This document shows, in pieces, positions 1 through 9,362 of a stretch of DNA of 64,000 bases. The notes below the pieces were generated by a model. The model did not search any database. It saw only the letters and a list, made by a program, of their open reading frames with translations, and was not told the DNA's origin. Source of the stretch: Verrucomicrobiota bacterium (GTDB lineage: Bacteria; Verrucomicrobiota; Verrucomicrobiia; Opitutales; UBA953); contig SUVQ01000005.1 of assembly GCA_015061905.1 (NCBI GenBank), positions 33,192 through 97,191 of the forward strand. The letters run 5' to 3'. Position numbers and translations under genes: made by a program. Positions within the stretch are counted from its first letter, which is position 1, and every line of letters begins with the position of its first letter.

Positions 1-1
1 G

Positions 2-419
2 GTTCCCGAGTTCATTGAAATTTCTACTGTCGTAGATATGACTTTTCGCAATAGGTCAAAGGCTGGTTCCCGAGTTCATTGAAATTTCTACTGTCGTAGA
101 TGTTCAATAAGAGTAGCGTCCATTCCCAGTTCCCGAGTTCATTGAAATTTCTACTGTCGTAGATCTCAACTCCGGGCCTTAAACGCTTGTAAGGTTCCCG
201 AGTTCATTGAAATTTCTACTGTCGTAGATCATCAAGTAGGGTTAATGTGCGGACTGGTTCCCGAGTTCATTGAAATTTCTACTGTCGTAGATATTGTTTA
301 GAAGATTGCAAGGCGATTTGTTCCCGAGTTCATTGAAATTTCTACTGTCGTAGATATTCTTGTATTTCTCATAGTATTTTTTGGTTCCCGAGTTCATTAA
401 AATTTCTATCACTACCAAC
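2..419 (+). CRISPR. Type V-A (Cas12a-type) CRISPR array, distal end: six intact 36-nt repeats plus a degenerate terminal repeat, six spacers of 27-29 nt
   Basis: Repeat GTTCCCGAGTTCATTGAAATTTCTACTGTCGTAGAT at 2-37, 66-101, 129-164, 194-229, 257-292 and 320-355. Terminal copy 384-419 has lost the 3' hairpin. The 3' end AATTTCTACTGTCGTAGAT is the Cas12a crRNA handle. Repeat-then-spacer polarity and the decayed right-hand repeat place the leader and any cas genes to the left, outside the window. Confidence 0.97.
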
Positions 420-558
420 AATTCACCTATTGTCGCGCTCGAAAATAAGAACAGAGATCTTGCGTAAGTCATTTTCGGGAAGATGAGAACACCAAGTATC
501 TTTCGTCCCGAGTTTTCAGAGAGGAAATGCAAACCTGTGCTACCGAAAAATACGTGGA

Positions 559-1167
559 TCATCCGACAATTTCCTGTAGGCGGCGGATGGCGGCGTAGGG
601 GGCGGAGGCGCGGCAGACGGCGCGGACGACGGCGAAGTTTCGCGCTCCCGCGCGCAGGACGTCCGGCAGGCGGAATGCATCGATCCCGCCGATGGCGACG
701 GCGGGACAGGGCGCGGCGGCAATCATTTTTTGCATGGTTTCAAGCCCGAGCGTTGCGTCGGGGATTTCCTTGGTCGGCGTCGCGTAAACGGGGCCTACGC
801 CGATGTAATCCGGCGCGAGTTTACACGCGGCTTCGACCTGTGCGAGCGAATGCGTGGAGAGCCCGAAAATTTTCAGCGAGGGAAAGCGTTCCCGCGCGAC
901 GGGAATCGGCAAGTCGCTTTGCCCGAGATGCACGCCGTCGGCTCCGGTTTCGGCGGCGATTTCGGGATCGTCGTTGACGATGAAAAGCGTCGGCGTTCCC
1001 GCCGTGATTGCGCGGAGATTTTTCGCGGTTGCGACGATGCGTTCCCGCGGCGTGTGTTTCATGCGCAGCTGGACGAAGCGCACGCCGGCGCGCACGGCGG
1101 CTTCCGCGCAGGTTTCGTAGCTTGTCGCGGGATCGGTGATAACGAGATAAAGTCCGAAATTTTTCAT
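559..1167 (-). CDS. thiE: Thiamine-phosphate synthase
   Basis: LYLVITD...FVQLRMK...FIVNDDPEIAAETGADGVHLGQSD...GVGPVYATPTK...AVAIGGI motifs. Confidence 0.93.
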   Translation of the reverse strand: MKNFGLYLVITDPATSYETCAEAAVRAGVRFVQLRMKHTPRERIVATAKNLRAITAGTPTLFIVNDDPEIAAETGADGVHLGQSDLPIPVARERFPSLKIFGLSTHSLAQVEAACKLAPDYIGVGPVYATPTKEIPDATLGLETMQKMIAAAPCPAVAIGGIDAFRLPDVLRAGARNFAVVRAVCRASAPYAAIRRLQEIVG

Positions 1168-1192
1168 AAAAAGGGAAAAAGAAGTTAAAGTG

Positions 1193-1283
1193 CTTAAAAG
1201 CTGAAAAGCTTAGCCGCCTTCGGCGAGAAATATTTCTTGCGAAGCTGCCAACCTTTTCAGCTTCTAAGCTCCTAAGCTTTTAT
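1193..1283. repeat. Intergenic composite hairpin, AGCTTAAAAGCTGAAAAGCTTAG-type words
   Basis: AAGCTGAAAAG (1198-1208) pairs perfectly with CTTTTCAGCTT (1253-1263). Related AAGCTTAAG-type words recur at about 37.64, 42.30, 42.41, 48.61 and 63.29-63.43 kb. Confidence 0.6.
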
Positions 1284-2053
1284 TTTAAATCTTCGGCGAT
1301 GATGCCCGCGAGTTTGCGTCCGCTTTTAAGCATGCCGCCGAAAATCGGGCCCATGCGGAAGCCGCCCTGCACGTTGTTTGCCGCCATGCCGGAAGCGTAA
1401 AGCCCGGGGAAAAGCCGCTTCGTGTTTTCAACGGTCGTGCGTTCGCCGTCTTCCATCCACATGGGTTTTTCGCCGAGAATGCCGCCCGTCGGCGAATCGA
1501 TTTGAACGCCGGCTTTGTTGACGGCTTTGCGGACGATTTCGCTCGGATGCCCGGTGCCGTCCACCACGGCGCGCGCGGTAACGACAATCGGATCGACGTG
1601 CATGTCGAGCCGGCGCACGGGATTCCAGTTGATGACAACGCCCGCGATGACGCCGTCGTGAACGACGATGTCTTCGACGCAGACCGTGTTAAAAATCACC
1701 GCTCCCGCTTTGCGCGCGCCGAAAATCAGCCCCGCCGCCATTTCAACGGAATCGACCGTGTGAAACCCGTTCCCGCACGGAATGGTCGTAATTTCGAAAT
1801 CGCGGAGAATTTCTGCCGCGTCGTCTTGAACGACGACTTCGTTCATCAGCATTCCGCCGCCCCAAACGCCGCCGCCGGGCGCGAGTTTGCTTTCGTAAAT
1901 TGCGACTTTGTAGCCGGCTTTTGCGAGGTCGCGCGCGGCGACGAGTCCGCTCGGTCCTGCGCCGACGATGGCGACGTCCACCGCGAGGCGGCTTTCGAGT
2001 TTTTTGAAAAACGAACGCACGATTGCGCCCGAGATCTGTTCTTCCATAACCAT
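1280..2053 (-). CDS. thi4: Thi4-family thiazole synthase (sulfide-dependent type likely)
   Basis: [30 protein letters not shown]...[17 protein letters not shown]...[12 protein letters not shown]; directly downstream of a TPP riboswitch. Confidence 0.92.
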   Translation of the reverse strand: MVMEEQISGAIVRSFFKKLESRLAVDVAIVGAGPSGLVAARDLAKAGYKVAIYESKLAPGGGVWGGGMLMNEVVVQDDAAEILRDFEITTIPCGNGFHTVDSVEMAAGLIFGARKAGAVIFNTVCVEDIVVHDGVIAGVVINWNPVRRLDMHVDPIVVTARAVVDGTGHPSEIVRKAVNKAGVQIDSPTGGILGEKPMWMEDGERTTVENTKRLFPGLYASGMAANNVQGGFRMGPIFGGMLKSGRKLAGIIAEDLK

Positions 2054-2137
2054 GTTTTTTTGCTCTTTCTGTTATTTTTTTTCGTTTTCAAAAGAGCGCA
2101 CGGTGCGGGAACACCCGTTCGCGCAACACGGTCGAAA

Positions 2138-2234
2138 CTTCCTCAGCATTTCCTACGCCGGCATTATCCGGATCAGGTTCGCGGGTATAATCTCAGCCGA
2201 CGGGAAACGTTCCCGCGGGCACCCCTTACTGAAA
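2138..2234 (-). ncRNA. TPP (THI-element) riboswitch upstream of thi4-thiE
   Basis: Minus strand reads AGTAAGGGGTGCC...CGGCTGAGATTATACCC...GAACCTGATCCGGATAATGCCGGCGTAGGAAATGCTGAG, matching the conserved TPP aptamer. Confidence 0.95.
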
Positions 2235-2375
2235 ACTTGCGGGAAAGTTATGAGCGTTCCCGCGCCGACGCAAACAAATTTTCCGTAAAAAGAGAGGGCG
2301 GGGCGGGCTGTTTTTACCTTGCGGGAACGCACGGAAGTTTTAGACTCTTCGCATAACTTTTTTTCTGATTTTCCA

Positions 2376-2912
2376 ATGAGTGCCGCAAATACCGAAGTCG
2401 CTTATAACAGCAAAATCGAAGGCGGGGTCGTCGTAACTAAGCTCGACGCCGCGATTGACTGGATTCGTTCCCATTCCGTTTGGCCCATGCCGATGGGCTT
2501 GGCTTGCTGTGCGATTGAATTTATGTCGGCGAGCTGCTCGCGCTTCGACATTTCCCGTTTCGGGATGGAAGTAACGCGCTTTTCGCCGCGCCAGGCGGAC
2601 TGCATGATTGTCGCGGGAACGGTAACTTACAAAATGTCGCAGGCGGTGCGCCGTATTTACGACCAGATGGCGGAGCCGAAATGGGTGATTGCGATGGGTG
2701 CTTGCGCTTCGTCCGGCGGAATGTATCGCAGCTATTCGACCTTGCAGGGCGTGGATCGCATCTTGCCGGTCGACGTTTATATTTCGGGTTGCCCGACGCG
2801 CCCGGAAGCGCTTTTTGACGGGCTTATGGCTTTGCAAAAGATGATCGCAAAGGAACCGGGACTGAAATTGCTCAAGCGCGACCGTCCGGTAAAGCCGCTT
2901 TATTTCGGCTAA
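2376..2912 (+). CDS. nuoB: NADH-quinone oxidoreductase subunit B
   Basis: [15 protein letters not shown]...[16 protein letters not shown]...[15 protein letters not shown]. Confidence 0.95.
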   Translation: MSAANTEVAYNSKIEGGVVVTKLDAAIDWIRSHSVWPMPMGLACCAIEFMSASCSRFDISRFGMEVTRFSPRQADCMIVAGTVTYKMSQAVRRIYDQMAEPKWVIAMGACASSGGMYRSYSTLQGVDRILPVDVYISGCPTRPEALFDGLMALQKMIAKEPGLKLLKRDRPVKPLYFG

Positions 2913-2968
2913 AAAAACGCAAGCGGCGTTCCCGTAAATTTTTGAAAATCTCTCAAGGATTCCTGTTT

Positions 2969-3601
2969 ATGACCGAAAAAGATTTGGCTCTGCAGAACGA
3001 ACTTTTGGAAAAATATCCCTACGTCTCGGTGCGCCCGGGTTCTGCGGACCACGCGTCGTTTGACGTTCCCGCGGACAAGGCTGTCGAGTTCGCGCTCGCT
3101 CTCCGCGACAAGGAAGGTTTTTCGTCGATTAACGACGTTACCGGTTGCGACTGGGGCGTTGATGCGTCCCCGCGCTTTTCCGCGATTTGGCACGTTTACA
3201 GCTACGAGTGCCACCAATACGTGCGCATTAATGTTTATGCGGCGGACAATGAAAAGCCCGCCGTGCCGTCGCTTTGTTCCGTTTGGGCCGGTTGCAACTG
3301 GCACGAACGCGAAGCTTACGACTTGGTCGGAATCACGTTCACGAACCACCCCGACATGCGCCGCATTTTGATGTGGGACGAATATCCGTATCACCCGTTG
3401 CGCAAGGATTTCCCGCTCGCGGGAATCGAAGTGCCGCATCCGGATCCGGACACCGTCGCGCAAACGGGCGTCAAAGTGCTTCCCGCGCCGATGAACGGCG
3501 GACCGTTTGTTTCCTGCCGCGGCAACACGATGCGCGAAACCGAACCGCGCGCGCTCGACCAGGAATGGAGCGAAGGCAACCGCAAACCCGCCGCCGAATA
3601 A
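2969..3601 (+). CDS. nuoC: NADH-quinone oxidoreductase subunit C
   Basis: WAGCNWHEREAYDLVGITFTNHPDMRRILMWDEYPYHPLRKDFPL. Confidence 0.93.
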   Translation: MTEKDLALQNELLEKYPYVSVRPGSADHASFDVPADKAVEFALALRDKEGFSSINDVTGCDWGVDASPRFSAIWHVYSYECHQYVRINVYAADNEKPAVPSLCSVWAGCNWHEREAYDLVGITFTNHPDMRRILMWDEYPYHPLRKDFPLAGIEVPHPDPDTVAQTGVKVLPAPMNGGPFVSCRGNTMRETEPRALDQEWSEGNRKPAAE

Positions 3602-3640
3602 TTCGCGGGAACGCAAATCCAAACTACGGAGTTTTTTACA

Positions 3641-4870
3641 ATGTCCAAAACCATCGATTTTGAATATTCCGAAGCCGCCGCCCGCGAAGAAGACCTCGTT
3701 CCGTGCGAAAAAATGCACCTGACGATGGGGCCGTCTCACCCGGCAACGCACGGCGTGCTCCGCCTCCAGCTCGAAGTGGACGGCGAAATCGTCACCAAGT
3801 GCACGCCGGTGGTCGGCTACCTGCACCGCGGCGACGACAAGTTGGCGGAAAACATGACGTATAATCAGTTCGTGCCGTTTACGGACCGCCTCGATTATCT
3901 CGCGCCGATTTGCAACAATGTCGCCTATGCGCTTACGGTCGAAAAACTCGCCGGGCTGGAAGTTCCCGCCCGTTGCGCCGCGCTTCGCGTTTTGACCTGT
4001 GAGCTTTCCCGTATTTCCTCGCACCTGCTCGGTCTCGGCGTTTACGCGATGGATACGGGCGCATTGACCGTTTTTCTTACAACTTATACCGAGCGTGAAC
4101 GCATTTACACGCTTTTTGAAGAACTTACCGGGCAACGCCTTACGAACAGCTACACGCGCATCGGCGGCGTTACGCGCGACGTTCCCGAAGGCTGGCTTGA
4201 AAAAGTCGAAAAAGCCTGCGATTGCATTCTCAAGGGTGTCGACGAAATGGAAGGCTTGCTTTCGCGCAACAAAATCTTCCTCGACCGCACGAAGGACATC
4301 GCCGTCATCACCAAGGAAATGGCACTGCAATACGGGCTCACCGGCGTGAATTTGCGTTGCGCGGGCATCGGCTCCGACATTCGCAAGGACCGTCCCTACA
4401 GCGGCTACGAACAATACGATTTTGACGTTCCCGTCGGCACCGTCGGCGACTGCTACGACCGCTATTTGCTCAAAACGGAAGAAATCCGCCAATCCGTGCG
4501 TATCGTGCGTCAGGTTTGCAAAACGCTTCCGGACGGACCGATTTTTGCCGAGGATGCAAAGAAAATTTGCCTCCCGCCGAAACAGCGCGTGCTCATCGGC
4601 ATGGAAGAACTGATTCAGAACTTCATGCTCACGACGCACGGTCCGCAGATTCCCGCCGGCGAAGCGTATTTTGAAGCGGAAAACCCGAAGGGCGCGCTCG
4701 GCTTCTTTATTCACTCGAAGGGTGAAGGGCATCCGTATCGCCTGCACGTGCGCGGACCCTCGTTCGTTTCGCTTTCGACGCTTCCGGTGCTCGTTCCGGG
4801 CAACTTCGTTACGGACATTCCCGCGATTCTCGGTTCGCTCGACTTTGTTCAGGGCGAGTGCGACCGCTAA
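3641..4870 (+). CDS. nuoD: NADH-quinone oxidoreductase subunit D
   Basis: MGPSHPATHGVLRLQLEVDGEIV...GYLHRGDDKLAEN...VLVPGNFVTDIPAILGSLDFVQGECDR. Confidence 0.95.
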   Translation: MSKTIDFEYSEAAAREEDLVPCEKMHLTMGPSHPATHGVLRLQLEVDGEIVTKCTPVVGYLHRGDDKLAENMTYNQFVPFTDRLDYLAPICNNVAYALTVEKLAGLEVPARCAALRVLTCELSRISSHLLGLGVYAMDTGALTVFLTTYTERERIYTLFEELTGQRLTNSYTRIGGVTRDVPEGWLEKVEKACDCILKGVDEMEGLLSRNKIFLDRTKDIAVITKEMALQYGLTGVNLRCAGIGSDIRKDRPYSGYEQYDFDVPVGTVGDCYDRYLLKTEEIRQSVRIVRQVCKTLPDGPIFAEDAKKICLPPKQRVLIGMEELIQNFMLTTHGPQIPAGEAYFEAENPKGALGFFIHSKGEGHPYRLHVRGPSFVSLSTLPVLVPGNFVTDIPAILGSLDFVQGECDR

Positions 4871-4887
4871 GAAATCATATTTTCAGG

Positions 4888-4936
4888 CTAAAAAAAGCGT
4901 TCCCGCGAAGCAAAGTTGCGGGAACGCTTTTTTTGC
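4888..4936 (+). terminator. Rho-independent terminator of nuoD built from an inverted pair of the iterated motif
   Basis: AAAAAAAGCGTTCCCGC-gaagcaaagtt-GCGGGAACGCTTTTTTT. Confidence 0.85.
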
Positions 4937-4991
4937 AAAAAAGAAACAGATATTTGATAATTTGACGCTCTTATGAGTAATATCTTCCGAA

Positions 4992-5615
4992 ATGGAAAAT
5001 CGATTTGATTTGAGTCTTTATTTAGTAACGGACGCACCGGAAAGATGCCGCTTGGGCTTGCTTGAAACCGTCGAAGCCGCCGTTGACGGCGGGGTAACGA
5101 TTGTGCAATACCGCTCCGAAAACCCGAACGCGGGAACGTGCTACGCCGAAGCCTTGCGGCTTGCGGATTTTTTGCGTTCCCGGAAAATCCCGCTCATCGT
5201 CAACAACCGTGCGGATCTCGCCTTGGCGGTAAACGCGGACGGCGTTCACGTCGGGCAAAAGGATTTGCCTGTTGAAGCGGTTCGCAGGCTTATCGGAACG
5301 AAAAAAATCCTCGGGCTTTCCGTCTCCGATTGGCGTGAAATGGAGGCGGCGAAAACAGCTCCGGTTGATTATCTCGGCATCGGTCCGGTTTTTCCCACCG
5401 CGACGAAAACGGACGCGGCACCGGCGTTGGGCGCGGAGAATTTCGCGAAACTTTCGGCGCAGTCTCCGTTCCCGGCGGTCGCCATCGGCGGGATTAGCGT
5501 TGATCGAGCGAGGGCGTTGCGGCGCGCCGTTCCCGGCGTCGGCATTGCCGTTGTTTCTGCGATTTGCGGTGCGGAAAATCCGAAACTTGCCGCCGCGAAC
5601 TTTCTTTGTGAGTAA
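4992..5615 (+). CDS. Second ThiE/TenI-like thiamine-phosphate synthase paralog
   Basis: LYLVTDAPERC...VTIVQYR...IVNNRADLALAVNADGVHVGQKDLP...LGIGPVFPTATK...AVAIGGIS. Confidence 0.85.
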   Translation: MENRFDLSLYLVTDAPERCRLGLLETVEAAVDGGVTIVQYRSENPNAGTCYAEALRLADFLRSRKIPLIVNNRADLALAVNADGVHVGQKDLPVEAVRRLIGTKKILGLSVSDWREMEAAKTAPVDYLGIGPVFPTATKTDAAPALGAENFAKLSAQSPFPAVAIGGISVDRARALRRAVPGVGIAVVSAICGAENPKLAAANFLCE

Positions 5616-5660
5616 AAAAACTTTGCGGCTTTCCACAGGAGGAGTAGTATTTCGCACATC

Positions 5661-6125
5661 ATGAATATTGAAGCAAAAATTCAGGAATTGGGGCTGACGC
5701 TCCCGCCGCCGCCGGCTCCCGCCGGAGCTTACGTTCCCGCCGTGCGCACGGGGAATTTGCTTTTTCTTTCCGGAACATTGCCGATGGCGGACGGCAAACT
5801 CACGCACACGGGCATGATCGGTTCTTCGCCGGAAAAAGACATCGCTTACGGTTACGCCGCCGCCCGCCAATGCGCCCTCGCGGCACTCGCCAACGCAAAA
5901 GCTTTTCTCGGTTCGCTGGATAAAGTGAAACGCGTCGTCAACGTGAACGGATTCGTTTACGCGCCCGAAGGTTTTGCCGATGCTCCGAAAGTCATCAACG
6001 GCGCTTCGGAACTTTTTATGGCGGTTTTCGGCGAAAACGGAAAACACGCGCGCGCGGCTGTCGCTCTCGGCGGCGTTCCGCTTCATGCGACCACGGAAGT
6101 GCAGGTTATTCTCGAAGTGGAATAA
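5661..6125 (+). CDS. RidA (YjgF/YER057c/UK114) family protein
   Basis: GNLLFLSGTLPMADGKL...VNVNGFVYAPEGFADAPKVINGASELFMAVFGENGKHARAAVALGGVPLHATTEVQVILEV. Confidence 0.9.
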   Translation: MNIEAKIQELGLTLPPPPAPAGAYVPAVRTGNLLFLSGTLPMADGKLTHTGMIGSSPEKDIAYGYAAARQCALAALANAKAFLGSLDKVKRVVNVNGFVYAPEGFADAPKVINGASELFMAVFGENGKHARAAVALGGVPLHATTEVQVILEVE

Positions 6126-6184
6126 TCTCTTTGTATCCGGTTTTCGGATATAATACGAAGCGCGAGCCGCTTCCTTTCCTTTGA

Positions 6185-7933
6185 ATGAGCGACGCAGAAG
6201 CCAGTTTTCATCCCGGAGAAAAAATCGGAGACTACGAAGTTATTTCGATTCTCGGATTCGGCGCAACCGGCACGGTGTATCTGACGCAACACGCCGTGCT
6301 GAAAAAGCTTTTTGCCGTAAAAGTGCTCAGCGGCGATTTGGCGTTTATGCCGGAATTTGTTCGCGTTTTTCAGCACGAGGCGCAAATCGTCGCGGCTCTC
6401 AATCACGAAAACATCGTTCCCGTGCATAATTTCGGAGAATGCAACGGGTTTTATTATTACGTGATGGATTTCGTCAACGGCGGCACGCTTGAAGACGTGC
6501 GCCGGCGCAACGGCGGGCGTCTGCGTCCCGACGCCGCTATCGCGCTCATTTCCTCCGTGGCAAAAGGGCTTGCCTACGCGCACGCTTACGGAGTGGTTCA
6601 TCGGGATTTAAAACCGGAAAATATTTTGCTGACACGGACGGGAACGCCGCAAATTACCGATTTCGGTATGGCGTATGTAGACCGTAAATACATCGCCGGG
6701 CGGAGGCGCATGGAAGAGCGTCGCCGCACAAATCCGGCGGCGAAATTTCGCTCTGTCGTCGGTATCGGCGGGAACGTTTCTGCCGGTCCGTCCCAAACGC
6801 AAATCGCCATCGAAGAAAATGCCGGAGATAATCCGGAAGTCGAGGGCGGCACGGAAGGCTACATTGCTCCGGAACTCAATCGCGGAGTTGCGGCAACGCC
6901 GCGCGCGGACGTGTATGCGCTGGGTGCGCTTTTGCATTTTCTGCTCGTCGGCGAAACTCCGCCGGAGCCGGGGCGGCTTTCTCCGGAGATTTTCAAACTC
7001 GGTTCCCGCTCCCTGATAGAACTGTTGGAGCGGTCCCTGAATATTATTCCGACGCGGCGTTATCCGACGGCGAAGGAATTTCTTGACGCCCTGGAACGTG
7101 TCGGGAAAGCTCCGGCGCGCCGCCGCCGTGCCGTTTTTTACGCTTTGGGCGCGGCGATGATTTGTGCGGCGTTCGGCTTTGCCTTTACGGTCGGAGAACG
7201 TTCGCAGTTGAAGAAAACGGAAACGCGCGTTGCCGCCGCTACACAGAAGTTTTTTGAAAAGGACGCAAATCCCGAAAGCGGGAACGCGGTTGCGGGTTCT
7301 GCCAAAGCGGATGCATCGCCGACGGTGAAAGTTTCGGTTGCCGTTCCGGGTTCGGAAGAGGATTTTTCCTCTGCCGAGGAGCAGGTTTCCGTCTCGTCGG
7401 TTTCTCCGTCTTCGGCTTCCGTTCCTGCGGAAAACAAAACGCGTTCCCGCGAAAAATCAAATTCGGAGTATTCCGAAGTGGCGGAGCGCGAATATTGGGA
7501 GCGCCTTTGCGCCGAGCGCACCGGGAGAAAAGGCGTTTCGGTGAATTTTCTTACCAGCGGGGAGCCGGTTTTGCGCATCGCTCCCGGACAAACGCTCGAA
7601 TTTCCGCATTCCGTAAAGGCGGGAACGTATAATATTTACCTGAGAACAACCGGCGATATTCCCGGCGGCTCCGTTCCCGTTCGGCTGAGCATCGGAGGCG
7701 ATCAGGTTTCCCGCGAATTGAAGTTTGACGGGAGCGCGACGGATATCGGTTTGCGTTATTTTTCGATGATAGACGTCGCGTCAAACGCAGATAGAATTTG
7801 TATCGAGATTCTTAATACGCAAGGGCTTGTGCCTTCCGTCGGAATTATGGAAATCGAAATTCGCCCGACTTTCAGCAATGCGGATTTTTCACGCATGTTC
7901 GGCGAATTCCTTTCCGTGCTTTCCGAAAAATAA
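6185..7933 (+). CDS. Hanks-type Ser/Thr protein kinase with TM segment and C-terminal extracytoplasmic domain
   Basis: FAVKVL, VVHRDLKPENILL, ITDFGMAYV and GYIAPEL kinase motifs; TM around AVFYALGAAMICAAFGFAFTV; beta-rich C-terminus. Confidence 0.92.
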   Translation: MSDAEASFHPGEKIGDYEVISILGFGATGTVYLTQHAVLKKLFAVKVLSGDLAFMPEFVRVFQHEAQIVAALNHENIVPVHNFGECNGFYYYVMDFVNGGTLEDVRRRNGGRLRPDAAIALISSVAKGLAYAHAYGVVHRDLKPENILLTRTGTPQITDFGMAYVDRKYIAGRRRMEERRRTNPAAKFRSVVGIGGNVSAGPSQTQIAIEENAGDNPEVEGGTEGYIAPELNRGVAATPRADVYALGALLHFLLVGETPPEPGRLSPEIFKLGSRSLIELLERSLNIIPTRRYPTAKEFLDALERVGKAPARRRRAVFYALGAAMICAAFGFAFTVGERSQLKKTETRVAAATQKFFEKDANPESGNAVAGSAKADASPTVKVSVAVPGSEEDFSSAEEQVSVSSVSPSSASVPAENKTRSREKSNSEYSEVAEREYWERLCAERTGRKGVSVNFLTSGEPVLRIAPGQTLEFPHSVKAGTYNIYLRTTGDIPGGSVPVRLSIGGDQVSRELKFDGSATDIGLRYFSMIDVASNADRICIEILNTQGLVPSVGIMEIEIRPTFSNADFSRMFGEFLSVLSEK

Positions 7934-7973
7934 ATTTTCCCGTCTTTTTTATTTTGCCGGATTTTTGCGATTT

Positions 7974-9350
7974 TTATTTCCGGAAAATTTTTTCTCTGAC
8001 AAAACGTATTCCGTCTTCCGTGTTGAAAATTTTTCCGTCGAGCTGTGCTTCGTAGCAGGCATCGAGAATCGGTTTAAACGTTTTCCCGGGAGCAATCCCG
8101 AGCGCAATAAGATGCCGCCCGAGGATTATCGGCTTGGGCGCGGCGTTTTTAACCTGAAGCGCGTCGGCGCGTTCCAAAAGCCACGATGAGGCATCGCGAA
8201 GCTCCGCATTTTTTTTCGTGGAAACTCCCATCGTGTCTGCAGAGCAAACGCGCAACAAGCGGTCGATGCGTCCGACGCGGTTTGCGAGCCTTCTCACGGC
8301 GGAGTCGCCGGCGTTCCCGCGCCAAATCGCAATCGGCTGCATGTGGCAAAGAACGAGAGGCAAAACGCCGTCGATCAATTCCCGGAAGTTTGTCATGCGT
8401 TCCAGAAACTTTTTTGCGGGAGCGCATCCGGCGCGGTCATGACCGTAGGCGTGCCAGCGTCCGTCTTTTTCAAAAAAGCGTGTCGTGGCGGGCTTCCCGA
8501 AATCGTGGCAGAGCACGGCGAACCCGACGACGAGATCTTCAAAATCATCGCCGATGCGTTCCCGCGCAAACGTGTCGAGCGTGGCGAGCGTGTGATTCCA
8601 AACGTCACCTTCGGGGTGCCAGAGCGGATCCTGCTGCACACCGATGAGTGCTTCAAGTTCGGGAAAATATTGAACCCATCCGCAGTCGCGCAGAAAATTC
8701 AATCCGCGGGAAATTTCTTCTCCGCGTAAAATCAATTTGCTCCATTCTTCAAAAATGCGCTCCGAGGAAAGCCCTTCCGGCTCGATTTGTCGGCAAAGTT
8801 CTACCGTTTCCGCTGCGACATCGAAGCGGAAGCGTGCGGCAAATTGCATTGCTCGCAAGACGCGAAGCGGATCTTCGGAAAATGCCTCGGACGTATGCCG
8901 CAAAATTCTGTTTTCCAAGTCTTTCCGCCCGTTAAACGGATCAAGAATTTCTTCCGAAAGCGGATCAAAATAAATGGAATTTACGGTAAAATCCCGCCGA
9001 GCGGCAGCCTCTTTGAGGCTCATGTGCGGGTCTCCTTCAACGACGAATCCGCGATGCCCGAAGCCGCGCTTGGATTCCCGACGGGGAAGGGCAATATCGA
9101 CGGGAACGTCGTGCAACTTGAATACGCCGAATGATTTTCCCGCCGCGTTGAATCGAAAATTCAGCGAACGCAGAAGGGCTTCCGCCTGTCCGGCGTCGAG
9201 CCCGTAAACTTCGACGTCAAAATCTTTACTTTCGCGCCCGAAAAGCGCGTCGCGGACGCATCCGCCGACGAAGAGCGCCCGCCCGCCGCGTTCCCGCGCC
9301 GCTTCAAAAAGCCGGCGCACGGGTTCAAGCTCTTCCCGGAAAAAAATCAT
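7974..9350 (-). CDS. cca: CCA tRNA nucleotidyltransferase / poly(A) polymerase family with HD-like domain
   Basis: ALFVGGCVRDALFGRESKDFDVEVYG...ARRDFTVNSIYFDP...DPLRVLRAMQFAARF...CHDFGKP. Confidence 0.9.
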   Translation of the reverse strand: MIFFREELEPVRRLFEAARERGGRALFVGGCVRDALFGRESKDFDVEVYGLDAGQAEALLRSLNFRFNAAGKSFGVFKLHDVPVDIALPRRESKRGFGHRGFVVEGDPHMSLKEAAARRDFTVNSIYFDPLSEEILDPFNGRKDLENRILRHTSEAFSEDPLRVLRAMQFAARFRFDVAAETVELCRQIEPEGLSSERIFEEWSKLILRGEEISRGLNFLRDCGWVQYFPELEALIGVQQDPLWHPEGDVWNHTLATLDTFARERIGDDFEDLVVGFAVLCHDFGKPATTRFFEKDGRWHAYGHDRAGCAPAKKFLERMTNFRELIDGVLPLVLCHMQPIAIWRGNAGDSAVRRLANRVGRIDRLLRVCSADTMGVSTKKNAELRDASSWLLERADALQVKNAAPKPIILGRHLIALGIAPGKTFKPILDACYEAQLDGKIFNTEDGIRFVREKIFRK

Positions 9351-9362
9351 AGCGGGATTTTT

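Noticed and set aside
242-562. 106-aa minus-strand ORF over the CRISPR array end
   Set aside because: Its C-terminus is translated CRISPR repeats (NIYDSRNFNELGN); no independent support as a gene.
2909-4747. 612-aa ORF antisense to nuoC/nuoD
   Set aside because: Shadow ORF from biased codon usage; low-complexity Arg/Phe/His composition, and the opposite strand encodes clear NuoC and NuoD.
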